NCBI RefSeq assembly: GCF_029633825.1
Contig: NZ_CP090641.1
Location: 2,356,001 to 2,420,000, forward strand
Direction: 5' to 3'
From: Burkholderia contaminans
GTDB taxonomy: Bacteria > Pseudomonadota > Gammaproteobacteria > Burkholderiales > Burkholderiaceae
DNA: 64,000 bases
In this document: piece after piece, positions 17,060 through 26,967 of the stretch
Numbering within the stretch: the stretch's first letter is position 1
Layout of the letters: every line of letters begins with the position of its first letter
Translations under genes and position numbers: made by a program
Notes under the pieces: generated by a model
Database searches by the model: none
The model's input: only the letters and a program-made list of their open reading frames with translations
What the model was told of the DNA's origin: nothing

Positions 17060-17586
17060 GCGGCCTCCGTTGCAGCACGTGCCTGAAGCGCCTGCGCGGC
17101 CACCGCGACGCGCAACTGATACGTAACGAACGCCACGAGCTGCGACAGCGCAACGATCGCGGGCGTCGTGAGTCCGGCCGACTTCAGCGCGTCGAGATCG
17201 GACGGGCGTGCATCGACCGGGGAGCGCGTCAGCAGGCGTGCATGCGTCAGGATCGCGCCGATGCGGCGGGGCAACGTGTCGAATGCATCGGCGTCCGCGC
17301 GGGCGATATCGTCGAGCGTGCCGCCAGCGTCGACCAGTCGTGCGCGATAGGTGTCTGCCAGCACGCGAGCGTTCGATTTTTCTGCAACATACCGCGCCGC
17401 GTGCAGTCGTTCGATCAACGAAAGGTCGGGCAACGCGGGATCGAACAGCGCCGCTTCGCTCAGCCGCGTATGGAGCAGCACCTTGTCGCGTGCGCGACGC
17501 AGCGCGGCGACGGCGTCGCCTTCGCGCAGGCCGGCCACCGCGTCGATCGTGTCCGGCGCAGCGGCCGGCGTGATGGATTCAGTCAT
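17056..17586 (-). CDS. CMD domain protein (Avi_7170-type)
   Basis: A 176-residue all-helical CMD-fold relative that lacks the CxxC redox pair, so it is unlikely to be a peroxidase by itself. This family is encoded next to the Avi_7169-type alkylhydroperoxidase proteins, as here, where the two genes overlap by 4 bases. A structural or complex-forming role with the redox-active partner is the simplest inference. It lies 45 bases downstream of the flavin monooxygenase gene. Confidence 0.85.
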   Translation of the reverse strand: MTESITPAAAPDTIDAVAGLREGDAVAALRRARDKVLLHTRLSEAALFDPALPDLSLIERLHAARYVAEKSNARVLADTYRARLVDAGGTLDDIARADADAFDTLPRRIGAILTHARLLTRSPVDARPSDLDALKSAGLTTPAIVALSQLVAFVTYQLRVAVAAQALQARAATEAA

Positions 17587-17631
17587 CGTTTCGGGTTCCC
17601 TTCGTCGTCAATGTGATCGATGGACGCGCGC

Positions 17632-19068
17632 TCATGCGTCGGCGTCGTGCCATTCGTCGCCCTGCAGTTCGGCGTTCGCGTACGCGACGAGTGCGTCGTA
17701 GTGGCGATCGCGGTCCGCGTCGAACAGCCGGCTCGCAATCCCGCGCGCGAGCCGCTTGGCGCCCGCGCTGATGGCCGGGATATCGCCGGACAGCTTGCCG
17801 TGGCTCAGGCTCGCGGCATGGTTGAAGCAGTGGATCCGCGTGATGGCCGCGCACGCGCCGGGCTCGCGTTCCTGGAACGCGAACGCGGGGCCGAGATCGG
17901 GCGACTCGGCGAGCTCGTCGATCCACGCGCCCGGCTCCGGTCGGTAGCGATCCTTCCAGCGCCGCACCTGCGCGCCGAACGACGCGAATTCCGCGCGCGT
18001 CGTCCAGTCCGAATGAAAGCCGGTCGCGAAGATCAGGAAGTCGACGGTGTAGCGCCCGCGCGGCGTCGTCACATCGAGTCCGTCCGCGTGCCCGGCGAGC
18101 GTCTCGATCGGGCTGTTCGCGTGGAAATGCGCATGCGCGTGGCGCGACACACGCAGCACGCTGTCGCGCGGCGGCGGCGTTTGCGACGTCAGCGCGTAAT
18201 GCATGAAGCGCCATTTCGTCGCGTCGTCGAGATCGGCGTACCCGTGCACGAGGCCCGGGCTGCCGATGCCCGTCAGCTTGTTGATGCGCGGAATGTCCGC
18301 GCGGCGGAAGAACAGGTCGACGCGTGCGGCGCCCGCTTCGAGCGCGGTGCCCGCGTTGTCGAACGCGGATGCGCCCGCGCCGACCACGCCGACACGCTTG
18401 CCCGCGAGTGCCGCGAAATCGATCGGCTCGGACGAATGGGCCCAGCGGGTGCGCGGCGCGCGTTGCGCGACGGGCGGTACGTACGGGCCGCCGAGCCCGT
18501 CGCGGCCGGTGGCGAGCACCACGTGCCGTGCGAGCAGGGTCTGCGCTTCGCCGTTGCCGCGCACGTCGAGTGCGAGCAGGCCGTCGTCGCGCGGGCGCAG
18601 CGCGACGAGCGTGGTGTCGTTGCGCACCTGCAGGTCGAGCACGCGCCGGTACCAGCGCAGGTAGTCCATCCATTGGGTGCGCGGAATCTTGTAGAGCGCG
18701 TCCCAGGCATCGCGGCCGTATTGTGCTTCGAACCACGCGCGGAACGTCAGCGCAGGCAATCCGAGCGCGGGCCCCGCGAGCTGCTTCGGCGAGCGCAGCG
18801 TGTCCATTCGCGCGAACGTGACCCACGGCCCTTCGTAGCCGGCCGGCGCGCGGTCGATCACGCACTGGTTGTCGATGCCGAGCAGGCGCAGTTCGGCGGC
18901 CGCCGCAAGCCCGGCCATGCCGCCGCCGACGATCGCGACGTCGAGCACGCGTGTGCCGTCGGCCTCGCGCGGCGGCACCCACGATGGAGCCGGCAGGTCG
19001 AGCCAGCGCAGGTCTTGCGCGAGCCGGGCTTCGAGTGCCTGCAATTTATCGGGCGTCGTCGTTGTCAT
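17632..19068 (-). CDS. Flavin-containing monooxygenase-like NAD(P)/FAD protein
   Basis: A 478-residue FAD- and NADPH-binding oxygenase-like protein. The FAD motif VGGGMAGLAAA is near residues 46-56, and a second dinucleotide motif VGAGASAF is near 220. The C-terminal half keeps the FATGFHSDW segment of flavin monooxygenases. It could oxidise a nitrogen- or sulfur-containing substrate. Its start overlaps the LysR stop by 4 bases, and it precedes two CMD genes. Together with the divergent ABC importer this suggests uptake and oxidation of one compound. Confidence 0.85.
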   Translation of the reverse strand: MTTTTPDKLQALEARLAQDLRWLDLPAPSWVPPREADGTRVLDVAIVGGGMAGLAAAAELRLLGIDNQCVIDRAPAGYEGPWVTFARMDTLRSPKQLAGPALGLPALTFRAWFEAQYGRDAWDALYKIPRTQWMDYLRWYRRVLDLQVRNDTTLVALRPRDDGLLALDVRGNGEAQTLLARHVVLATGRDGLGGPYVPPVAQRAPRTRWAHSSEPIDFAALAGKRVGVVGAGASAFDNAGTALEAGAARVDLFFRRADIPRINKLTGIGSPGLVHGYADLDDATKWRFMHYALTSQTPPPRDSVLRVSRHAHAHFHANSPIETLAGHADGLDVTTPRGRYTVDFLIFATGFHSDWTTRAEFASFGAQVRRWKDRYRPEPGAWIDELAESPDLGPAFAFQEREPGACAAITRIHCFNHAASLSHGKLSGDIPAISAGAKRLARGIASRLFDADRDRHYDALVAYANAELQGDEWHDADA

Positions 19069-20081
19069 GCGGCCTCCGGGCGTGTACGGCGTGCACGCGT
19101 CGTGCCGGCTGCGCCGCGCGGTGCGCGCCCGGCGCGCAGCCGGTCGCCGCGCAGCAGCGCGTCGTGTGCGGCGGCGTCGTGAAAGATCACGTCGTCGAGC
19201 AGCGCGTGCGTCGTACGGTGCAGCGCGTCGAGCAGCGCATCGATGGCGGACGTGCGTGCCTTGCCGGCCGGCGTCGCGACGCCGAACGCGAACGGAATGT
19301 CGACATCGAGCGGGCGGGAGACGACACCCTCCACCGGCAGCGCCGCGCCCGTCGCCGGATCGACGATGCCGATCCCGATACCCGCACGCGCGGCCATCAC
19401 CGCATTCAGCGACGCATTGGTTTCGATGAACACGCGTGCATCGACCCGCGCGGCCGCGAATGCCGCATCGATCCGCTGGCGCAGCCGGTGGCGGTTCGCG
19501 ACCGTCACGATGCGGCGGCGTGCGAGATCGCGCAGCGCGATGCGCGGCTGCGCCGCGAGCGGGTCGCCGGCAGGCAGCACGGCGACGCACGGCGTCTGCG
19601 CGATCCAGTGCACGTCGAGCCCCGCGTGCGCCATCGGCAACGTGACGACGCCGATATCGGCCGTGCCGGCCAGCACCTCGTGCACGACATGCTCGGCCGA
19701 TTCGCTGCGTATCTGGTAGTGGGGCGCCTGCATGCCGTCGGGCAGCGCGGCGAGCGCGGCCGGCACGAGCGTGGCCGCGAGCGAAGGGGTGGCCGCGATG
19801 CGCACGGGCTCGGCGGTTTCATCGCCGAGCGCCCGGGCGCGCGCCTCGATCGCGCGCAGGCCGACCAGCGAGCGTTCGACTTCCTCGTAGAGCAGAAACG
19901 CGCGCCGCGTCGGCGTGACGCGCGGGCCGTGCCGGTCGAACAGCGCGTAGCCGAGATCGGCTTCGAGCTCCTGGATCTGCCGCGTGACGGCCGGCTGCGA
20001 GCGGCCGAGCAGTTCGCCCGCGCCGGTCACGCTGCCGGCCGACATGACCGCGGAAAAGGCTTCGAGTTGATGCAGCTCCAT
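19065..20081 (-). CDS. LysR family transcriptional regulator
   Basis: A 338-residue LysR regulator beginning MELHQLEAFSAVMSAGSVTG, with the helix-turn-helix up to about residue 60 and an effector-binding domain after about 90. It is the first gene of the minus-strand operon with the flavin monooxygenase and CMD genes, overlapping the monooxygenase start by 4 bases. It is divergent from the ABC importer, so it probably controls both directions in response to the imported compound. Confidence 0.9.
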   Translation of the reverse strand: MELHQLEAFSAVMSAGSVTGAGELLGRSQPAVTRQIQELEADLGYALFDRHGPRVTPTRRAFLLYEEVERSLVGLRAIEARARALGDETAEPVRIAATPSLAATLVPAALAALPDGMQAPHYQIRSESAEHVVHEVLAGTADIGVVTLPMAHAGLDVHWIAQTPCVAVLPAGDPLAAQPRIALRDLARRRIVTVANRHRLRQRIDAAFAAARVDARVFIETNASLNAVMAARAGIGIGIVDPATGAALPVEGVVSRPLDVDIPFAFGVATPAGKARTSAIDALLDALHRTTHALLDDVIFHDAAAHDALLRGDRLRAGRAPRGAAGTTRARRTRPEAA

Positions 20082-20435
20082 GACACCTTCCGATGATGCG
20101 ATTTGCGCATTGTAGAAGTGTGAGCATGCGTGATTCATATAATGATTTTTGCTATCGACAGCGCGAAAGCTGCGAAGGGCCCGACCGTTGCGATGGCCGG
20201 TGGTGCGTGCGTGAGCGCAGGTTGCGATCGGCGCCGTGAGCGAAACGTCAATCGAATCAACGTGCTGCGGTGCCTGCCGATGCATCGCGCGCGGCAGGGT
20301 GTGCGGATGGCCGCTCGCGAGCATCGCCGCTTCGCGCCGCGCACGATATCGATATGCGCAAAACTTCGTTGGATCGTCCTGAACCGGGTGGTTACATGCC
20401 CTCACTCTTTTCGACTGACTGAAGCTGGGGGACGC
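20082..20435. other. Divergent promoter region
   Basis: These 354 bases separate the LysR operon from the ABC importer. An AT-rich core at about 20125-20160 includes TATAAT at 20138-20143. No gene-like frame is seen; the open frame starting at 20130 merely leads into the binding-protein gene. Confidence 0.5.
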
Positions 20436-21629
20436 ATGAACGTTTCGGGGAACGACGCACGCGGGGCATGGCGACGCGTGCTGGGCACGGTGGCGGCGCT
20501 CGCTGCCGCATGGGGCTTGTCGACGGGCAGCGCGCTCGCGGCGGGCGTGTCGGGCGAGCCGGTGGTGATCGGCGTGAGCGGTCCGCTCACGGGCCAGGAC
20601 GCGCAGTACGGCGAACAATGGAAGCGCGGCTTCGATCTCGCGCTCGACGAGATCAACGGCAGCGGCGGCATTCACGGCCGGCCGCTCGCGGTCGACTTCC
20701 AGGACAGCCGCAGCGATCCGCGCCAGGCGGTGGCGATCGCGCAGAAGTTCGTCGCCGATCCGCGCATCGCGATCGAGCTGGGCGACTTCTCCAGCGCGAC
20801 GTCGATGGCCGCATCGCCGATCTACCAGCGCGGGCAACTGATCCAGTTCGGCTTCACGAACTCGCATCCGGATTTCACGAAGGGCGGCGACTATCTGTGG
20901 AGCACCGCGCTGAGTCAGGCCGAGGAGCAGCCGCTGCTCGCGCGCTACGCGGTGAAGGAACTCGGCTTCAAGCGGATCGCGGTGCTGTACCTGAACACCG
21001 ACTGGGGCCGCACCAGCAAGGACATCTTCGCGAAGGCGGTGACGGGGCTCGGCGCCCAGGTCGTCGCGGCCGAAGGCTATCAGCCGGCGGAGAAGGATTT
21101 CCGCTCGACGCTCGTGCGCATCGGCGAATCGAAGCCCGATTCGATCGTGCTGATCTCGTATTACGCGGACGGTGCGCAGATCGTGCGTCAGGCGCGTACA
21201 TCGGGGCTCACGCTGCCGATCGCGGCGGTCGGTTCGGTGTACTCGCCGAAGTTCCTCGAACTGGGCGGCACGGCCGTCGAAGGCGTCTATACGGAATCGA
21301 ACTTCTTCCCGGCCGAACCGCGCCCCGAGGTGCAAGCGTTCGTGCAGCGCTATCGCGCGAAATTCCACGCCGATCCCGATTCGTTCGTCGCGCGTGCATA
21401 CGACGCGCTGATCCTGTCGGCGGAAGTGCTGCGCCGCTACGGCACGACGCGCCAGGCCGCGCACGACGGCTTCGCAAAGATCAGCGACGTGCCGAGCGTG
21501 ATCTTCGGCAAGGTGCGCTTCGATCCGCAGACGCGTCGCGTTGCCGGCGCGCGCACCGTGTACCTGGTCGTGAAGCAGGGGCAGTGGGCGCTGTGGGACG
21601 GCGCGAAACCGCAGCTCGCCGCGCGTTGA
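20436..21629 (+). CDS. ABC transporter substrate-binding protein (branched-chain amino acid / Peripla_BP_6 type)
   Basis: A 397-residue periplasmic binding protein. A basic N-terminus and hydrophobic signal segment (about residues 12-35, ending ALAAG) precede the mature domain, which begins near [20 protein letters not shown]. The two-lobed type I fold is recognisable. The start at 20436 follows GGGGGA and gives a sensible signal peptide. It is the first gene of an importer operon; the ligand may be an amino acid-like or aromatic acid substrate. Its divergent partner is the LysR/monooxygenase operon. Confidence 0.9.
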   Translation: MNVSGNDARGAWRRVLGTVAALAAAWGLSTGSALAAGVSGEPVVIGVSGPLTGQDAQYGEQWKRGFDLALDEINGSGGIHGRPLAVDFQDSRSDPRQAVAIAQKFVADPRIAIELGDFSSATSMAASPIYQRGQLIQFGFTNSHPDFTKGGDYLWSTALSQAEEQPLLARYAVKELGFKRIAVLYLNTDWGRTSKDIFAKAVTGLGAQVVAAEGYQPAEKDFRSTLVRIGESKPDSIVLISYYADGAQIVRQARTSGLTLPIAAVGSVYSPKFLELGGTAVEGVYTESNFFPAEPRPEVQAFVQRYRAKFHADPDSFVARAYDALILSAEVLRRYGTTRQAAHDGFAKISDVPSVIFGKVRFDPQTRRVAGARTVYLVVKQGQWALWDGAKPQLAAR

Positions 21630-21669
21630 GCCTGGCGCTGAACAGCATGCATGTAACGGACGCATCGTG

Positions 21670-23481
21670 ATGGCTTCCTGGCTCGACTACACGCTCAACG
21701 GCCTCATCGTCGGCAACATCTACGCGCTGCTCGCGGTCGGGCTCGCGCTGATCTTCGGCGTGTCGCACCTGATCAACTTCGCGCACGGCTCGGTCTACAT
21801 GGTCGGCGCGTTCATCGGCTGGCTGTGCCTGACGCGCTTCGGGCTGCCGCTGCCGGCGGCGCTTGCGGCGGTCGTCGTCGGCTGCGGCGCGCTCGGCATC
21901 GCGATCGAGCGGATCGGGCTGCGGCCGCTGCGCCATGCGGCACGCATCGCGCCGCTGCTCGCGACGATCGGCATCAGCTTCATCCTCGACCAGCTCGCAC
22001 AGCTCGCGTTCGGGGCCGACCCGCGCGCGGTGCCGACGCCGCTGCCCGACTGGCACGTACGGATCGCCGGCGCGACGCTCGGCTCGCTCGACCTGTTGAT
22101 CGCGGGCATCGGCATCGCGGCGGCCGCGCTGCTGTACGGCTTCCTGCGCTTCACGCGGCTCGGCTGGGCCGTGCGCGCGACCGCGCAGGATCGCGACGCG
22201 GCGCTGCAGATGGGGGTCGACGTCGACCGCGTGAACCAGACCGTGTTCGCGATCGCGTGCGCGCTCGGCGGCGTGAGCGGGCTGCTGGTCGGCATGTACT
22301 ACAACAGCATCGATCCGGCGATGGGCTTCCAGGCCACGCTGAAGGGCGTGGTCGCGCTGCTGATCGGCGGGCTCGGCAACGTGCCGGGCGCGATCGCGGG
22401 CAGCCTGCTGCTCGGTCTCGTCGAAAGCTACGGCGTCGCGCTGTTCGGCACCAGCTACCGTGACCTGTTCGCGTTCGGGCTGCTGATCGTGTTCCTCGTG
22501 TGGCGGCCGAACGGGCTCTTCAGCGCGAACCGCGCGCTGCCGCCCGAGCCGATGACGGGCACTTTCCTCGCGGCCGCGAAGGCCGTGCGCGTGCCGCGTC
22601 CGGTGCTCGTCGTGCTGATCGTGGCGGCGGCCGTGCTGCCGTGGCTCGGCGCATCGCCGTACGTGCTGCAGACGCTGACCAACGCGTGGCTGTACGGGCT
22701 GCTCGCGCTGAGCCTCACGCTGGTGGCGGGCACGGTCGGGCAGATCTCGCTCGGCCACGCGGCGCTGCTCGTGATCGGCGCATATGCGTCGGCGCTGCTG
22801 TCGTCGGATCTCGGCTGGTCGCCGGCCGTGACGATCCCGTGCGCGGGCGTGATCACCGCCGTGCTCGGCACGCTGCTCGTCTATCCGGCGTTCCGGCTGC
22901 GCGGGCATTACGTATCGATCGCGACGCTCGGTATCGGCGAAGTGGTGAGCCTCGTGATCCTGAACTGGGACGGCCTCACGCGCGGCCCGCTCGGCATCAC
23001 GGGCATCGCGCCGCTGCCTTGGGCGACGACCGCGCGCGCCGCGTACTGGTTCACGTTCGCGGTGCTCGTCGTGTTCGCGCTCGTGCAGGTGCGGCTGCTG
23101 CGCTCGCATCTCGGCCGCACGCTGCGCGCGGTGCGCGAGGACGACGTCGCCGCGCGTGCGCACGGCATCGCACCGAACCGCTACAAGGCGATCGCGTTCG
23201 CGGTCGGCGGCGTCGCGGCCGGCGTGAGCGGCGGGATCGCCGCGCATCTGTACAGCTACATCAATCACCAGACCTTCGATTCGCAGGTGTCGATCCTCGC
23301 ATTGACGATGGTGATCCTCGGCGGCTTGGGCAACGTGCTCGGCGGCATCGTCGGCGCGATCGCGCTGATCGGGCTGCCCGAGCTGTTCCGCTGGGCGGCC
23401 GACTACCGGATGCTGATCTACGGCCTCGTGCTGTTGCTGCTCGTCCGGTTCCGGCCGCAGGGCCTGCTCGGCACGGTGTGA
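21670..23481 (+). CDS. Fused branched-chain-type ABC permease (LivH-LivM fusion)
   Basis: A roughly 603-residue inner-membrane protein joining two permease halves. The N-terminal LivH-like half (about 1-285) has the [17 protein letters not shown] motif. The C-terminal LivM-like half (about 310-603) has the [17 protein letters not shown] coupling-helix region. Each half has several membrane segments. A GTG at 21667 directly precedes the ATG at 21670 and could also serve as the start. Fusion of the two permeases into one chain is less common than separate genes. It forms the channel for the importer encoded around it. Confidence 0.9.
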   Translation: MASWLDYTLNGLIVGNIYALLAVGLALIFGVSHLINFAHGSVYMVGAFIGWLCLTRFGLPLPAALAAVVVGCGALGIAIERIGLRPLRHAARIAPLLATIGISFILDQLAQLAFGADPRAVPTPLPDWHVRIAGATLGSLDLLIAGIGIAAAALLYGFLRFTRLGWAVRATAQDRDAALQMGVDVDRVNQTVFAIACALGGVSGLLVGMYYNSIDPAMGFQATLKGVVALLIGGLGNVPGAIAGSLLLGLVESYGVALFGTSYRDLFAFGLLIVFLVWRPNGLFSANRALPPEPMTGTFLAAAKAVRVPRPVLVVLIVAAAVLPWLGASPYVLQTLTNAWLYGLLALSLTLVAGTVGQISLGHAALLVIGAYASALLSSDLGWSPAVTIPCAGVITAVLGTLLVYPAFRLRGHYVSIATLGIGEVVSLVILNWDGLTRGPLGITGIAPLPWATTARAAYWFTFAVLVVFALVQVRLLRSHLGRTLRAVREDDVAARAHGIAPNRYKAIAFAVGGVAAGVSGGIAAHLYSYINHQTFDSQVSILALTMVILGGLGNVLGGIVGAIALIGLPELFRWAADYRMLIYGLVLLLLVRFRPQGLLGTV

Positions 23482-23492
23482 GGAGGAACGCG

Positions 23493-24350
23493 ATGACCAC
23501 CAACCGACCCTTGCTCGACGTGCAGGGCCTGACGCGCCGCTTCGACGGCGTGACCGCGCTCGACGGCGCGAGCCTGTCCCTTGCCGATGGCGAACTGCTG
23601 AGCGTGATCGGGCCGAACGGCGCGGGCAAATCGACGCTGTTCAACCTGATCGCGGGCGCCGACCGGCCCGATGCCGGCCGCGTGACGTTCGACGGCCGCG
23701 ACATCACGGGCACCGCGCCCGAGCGCCTCGCGACGCTCGGCATCGCGCGCACGTTCCAGCACGGCCGTGTGTTCGGCAACCTGAGCGTGCTCGACAACGT
23801 GCTGATCGGCGCACATGCGCGGCTGCGCGCGGCCCGGCCGGGCTGGCCCGCGCTGGGTGCCGCGGCCGAGGTGCTGCGCGCGCTCGTGCGGCCCGCGGCG
23901 GTGCGGCGCGAGGAAGCCGCGCTGCGCGACGAGGCGCGCGCGATCGTCGCCGGGTTCGGCGAGCGGCTCACGCCGCGCATCGATCATCCGGCGCACAGCC
24001 TGTCGTATGCGAACCGGCGTCGCGTGGAGATCGGCCGCGCGCTCGCGCTGCATCCGCGGCTGCTGCTGCTCGACGAACCGACGGCCGGGATGAACGAGAC
24101 GGAGACCGCCGAGATGCTGCAACTGATCCAGTCGCTGAAGGCGCGCGGCCTGACGATCCTGCTGATCGAACACAAGCTCGAACTCGTGATGCGCGTGTCC
24201 GACCGCGTGATGGTGCTCGACAACGGCGTGAAGATCGCCGAAGGCGCGCCGCGCGACGTGCGGCACGACCCGCGCGTGATCGAGGCGTACCTCGGCCGCC
24301 GGCATGCGGGTGGCGCGCCGGCCGACCGCACGGCACAGGCGGCCGCATGA
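23493..24350 (+). CDS. ABC transporter ATP-binding protein, LivG type
   Basis: A 285-residue ATPase. Walker A is GPNGAGKST (about residues 38-46), Walker B is LLLLDEPTAG, and the switch histidine follows in LLIEHKLE. The signature region reads HSLSYANRRRVEIGRAL, a variant of the usual LSYGQQR form. The start at 23493 follows AGGAGGAA. It powers the importer with the neighbouring LivF-type protein, whose start overlaps this stop. Confidence 0.9.
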   Translation: MTTNRPLLDVQGLTRRFDGVTALDGASLSLADGELLSVIGPNGAGKSTLFNLIAGADRPDAGRVTFDGRDITGTAPERLATLGIARTFQHGRVFGNLSVLDNVLIGAHARLRAARPGWPALGAAAEVLRALVRPAAVRREEAALRDEARAIVAGFGERLTPRIDHPAHSLSYANRRRVEIGRALALHPRLLLLDEPTAGMNETETAEMLQLIQSLKARGLTILLIEHKLELVMRVSDRVMVLDNGVKIAEGAPRDVRHDPRVIEAYLGRRHAGGAPADRTAQAAA

Positions 24351-25110
24351 CCGCACTCTCTTCCGGACCCGACACGACCATGACCGACGCGCTGCTGAAA
24401 CTCGAACACCTCGACACGTTCTACGGGCCGGTGCAGGTGCATTTCGACGTGAACTTCGAAGTCGGCCGCGGGCAGATCGTCAGCCTGCTCGGCGGCAACG
24501 CGAGCGGCAAGTCGACGACGATGAAGCTGATCCTCGGCTGATGCGGCCGCGCCGCGGCGTCGTGCGCTTCGACGGCGACGACGTGACGGCGCTCGCGACG
24601 CCGCAGCGCGTGCGGCGCGGGATCGCCGCCGTGCCCGAGGCGCGGCGGCTGTTCGGCGACATGAGCGTGCGCGAGAACCTGCTGATGGGCGCGTACACGC
24701 GTGGCGACCGCGCGGCAGTGGCGGAAGACTACGAGCGCGTGCTCGACCTGTTTCCGCGCGTGCGCGAGCGGCTGACGCAGCGCGCGGGCACGCTGTCGGG
24801 CGGCGAGCAGCAGATGCTCGCGATGGCCCGGGCGCTGATGGCGCGGCCGAAGCTGATCTGCATGGACGAGCCGACGATGGGGTTGTCGCCGCTCTATGTC
24901 GACAAGGTGCTCGAGCTGATCGACGCGATCAACCGGCAGGGCGTGACCGTGTTCATGGTCGAGCAGAACGCGAGCCTCGCGCTGGAAATCGCGCACTACG
25001 GGTACGTGCTGCAGACGGGGCGCGTCGTGCTCGAAGGGCCCGCGAAGGCGCTGCTCGACGACGAGCGCGTACGCGATGCGTATCTCGGCGGGGAGGCGGT
25101 GGCGGCGTAG
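24347..25110 (+). pseudogene. ABC transporter ATP-binding protein, LivF type, frameshifted
   Basis: A LivF-like ATPase split by one missing base. The first frame (from 24347, or ATG 24380 MTDALLKLEHLDTFYGPV) holds Walker A GGNASGKST and ends in a TGA at 24539-24541 just after KLILG. The protein then continues in another frame as LMRPRRGVVRFDGDDV through the signature SGGEQQM and Walker B LICMDEPTMGLSP to 25110. Adding one C in GGCTGATGC near 24537 restores KLILGLMRP. Without correction the importer would lack its second ATPase. A sequencing error and a true mutation are both possible. Confidence 0.78.
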
Positions 25111-25122
25111 CGGGGGCGTTTC

Positions 25123-25677
25123 TTATCGTGTCGCGTTCGCTGCTTCGGTCTTGCCCTGAAGCCTGCGCGCGGGTTCCGTCCGGTGCAGGTGGACGGCATA
25201 GGTGTCCCACGGCAGCCTGATGTTCTTCCCCGAACGCGCGACTGCCTGGGTCATCAGCCTTCCGGCCTCGCCGCGATGGTAGCCGCCGTGCGTGACCACA
25301 TGGGTCAGCATCTCTTCGCGTGTCATATAGCCGTTGTCGCCGTCGGTGAACGCAAACGGAATCGATTCGGCCAGCATCGCGGGCGTGGCGGCTTCGACAT
25401 GGTCGAGATACCAGCGATCGAGCGCGGCGAAGGCCGCACGCAGCGCGTCGGGTTCCGGCGTGTCGGGCGTGTTGTCGGATGCGAAGCCATGACGTTCGCC
25501 GGTCAGGTGGGCGGCGAAAATCCTGTTCACGACGAGGCAATGGTTCATCAGCCGCAGCGCGAGATGGCGCTCGTCGGCATGTTCCACTGCATCGAGCCCC
25601 GCGATGGCCGTCAGCATTTCGTCATTCGCCCAGGCCTGGTAGCGCAGCATGCGGGACAGGAGTGCGTTCTCGCTCAT
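25123..25677 (-). CDS. DinB family protein
   Basis: A 184-residue four-helix-bundle protein of the DinB/YfiT type. The metal-binding histidines are placed as in the family: an early one in MNHCLVVNRIFAAHL (about residues 46-60) and two in HVVTHGGYHRGE (about 135-146). Members are metal-dependent thiol S-transferases or of unknown activity. It begins at 25677 (MSENALLSRMLRYQ) and is divergent from a TetR gene 67 bases away, which may regulate it. Confidence 0.85.
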   Translation of the reverse strand: MSENALLSRMLRYQAWANDEMLTAIAGLDAVEHADERHLALRLMNHCLVVNRIFAAHLTGERHGFASDNTPDTPEPDALRAAFAALDRWYLDHVEAATPAMLAESIPFAFTDGDNGYMTREEMLTHVVTHGGYHRGEAGRLMTQAVARSGKNIRLPWDTYAVHLHRTEPARRLQGKTEAANATR

Positions 25678-25744
25678 GGTCGTGTCCTTGTGGGTTTCAC
25701 CTAAAATGTGAGCCTCGCCACCATTATTTTCGGTCGGAGCCCGC

Positions 25745-26389
25745 ATGTCCACTCGCGTTTCCGAAGCTGCCGCCGCGATGCGCAAAGCCCCGCGCCAGGC
25801 GCGTTCGCGCGCGACCGTCGACGTGATCGTCACGGCCGGGGCTCGCGTTCTGGATATGCACGGGTGGGCCGGATTCACGACCAACGAGGTCGCGGAAGTT
25901 GCCGGTGTCAGCATCGGTTCCGTGTATCAGTATTTCCCGAACAAGCTCGCGTTGGTCGATGCGATCCGGCGCCGGCATTTCGACGACGTGCTGGCCGTGC
26001 TGCAGCGCGCGCACGACCGTCAGGCAAGCCCGAGGCGTCTCGTCGAACGCTTGATCGCCGACCTGATCGCCGTGCATCGCGATTACCCGTCGCTGCACCG
26101 GGCACTGCTCGATCTTCCCGATCCGGGTGGCGTGAAGGCCGTATACGACGCGTTCCAGAAGGAATATTTGCACCGCTATGCGCTGATCGTTGCTGCCTGT
26201 CGCGGGCGGCCATCGGTCAAGGCCGATGCGATGACGGCGCAGGTGCTGTCATCCGCGCTCGAAGGCATCGTGCACAACGCGGCCCGACGCGGGCTGCTGG
26301 ACGATCCGAAACTGAAGCGCGAACTCGTCAGGCTGGCGTGCGGCTACCTCGAAGATCCCCGCGACGGCGCGACGAGGGCGCGCGAGTGA
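25745..26389 (+). CDS. TetR/AcrR family transcriptional regulator
   Basis: A 214-residue TetR-type repressor. The N-terminal DNA-binding domain spans about residues 18-65, with GVSIGSVYQYFPNKLALVD as the recognition region. The effector domain follows. An internal ATG at residue 12 would remove an acidic-neutral tail and cannot be excluded. It is divergent from the DinB gene with a short gap, the usual arrangement of a TetR protein with its target. Confidence 0.9.
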   Translation: MSTRVSEAAAAMRKAPRQARSRATVDVIVTAGARVLDMHGWAGFTTNEVAEVAGVSIGSVYQYFPNKLALVDAIRRRHFDDVLAVLQRAHDRQASPRRLVERLIADLIAVHRDYPSLHRALLDLPDPGGVKAVYDAFQKEYLHRYALIVAACRGRPSVKADAMTAQVLSSALEGIVHNAARRGLLDDPKLKRELVRLACGYLEDPRDGATRARE

Positions 26390-26467
26390 GCCGACGCAAA
26401 AATCATGACGGACACCGAAATTCAGGTAGATTGACGCTTTTCTGATCTCGTACGCCACGGGCGCACC

Positions 26468-26914
26468 ATGTTGACCTATTCCGTTCAGAAAGTCGGCTAC
26501 GCATTCGAGCAACTGGATCCGCAGGGCGCGACGGACTACCCGTCGTTCACGCAGGCGTTCGACGCATTCCCGTGGGCAGCGCAGCATGCCGAATGGAACG
26601 ACACGCGGGACGGCCCGTTGCCGGCCCTCGTGCTGCAGCATGCCGACGATCAGCGGGAGCTGTGGGTGACCGCGCTGAGCGATGCGCATGCGGACGGCTT
26701 CCAGCTGAATGCGGTCTCGATGCGGATGAAGAAGGGGCTGTTCGGGATCGGCAAGGGCAAGCTGGAGCAGCACGTCGAGACGATCGACGTCAGGAAGCGC
26801 ACCGACGTCGACACGTTGTGCCGGCTGTTCTGCGATCGTCAGTACGACGAGCTGGACCGGGCGGTGGCGCAGCACGTGGAGCGCAATCACTTCGAAGACG
26901 GCAGCGACGATTGA
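26468..26914 (+). CDS. Hypothetical protein
   Basis: A 148-residue soluble protein that I cannot assign. It has no membrane segment, signal peptide or recognisable catalytic motif. The middle (MRMKKGLFGIGKGKLEQHVETIDV) is basic; the ends are acidic. Composition and codon use look like a real gene. It follows a TetR gene on the same strand (78-base gap) and faces a histidine kinase gene convergently. Confidence 0.7.
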   Translation: MLTYSVQKVGYAFEQLDPQGATDYPSFTQAFDAFPWAAQHAEWNDTRDGPLPALVLQHADDQRELWVTALSDAHADGFQLNAVSMRMKKGLFGIGKGKLEQHVETIDVRKRTDVDTLCRLFCDRQYDELDRAVAQHVERNHFEDGSDD

Positions 26915-26967
26915 GCGCCCACTGCGCACGCGCCTGAACCGGCGCGATCCGTCGACTCATGCCTGCG

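Noticed and set aside
19065..21665. An 866-codon minus-strand extension of the LysR gene
   Set aside because: The LysR N-terminus is clear at 20081, and the extension covers the promoter and binding-protein gene on the other strand.
21481..23268. A 595-codon minus-strand frame opposite the ABC permease
   Set aside because: Low-complexity composition rich in Arg, Gln and Asp, as expected of antisense frames; the plus strand has a clear LivH-LivM fusion.
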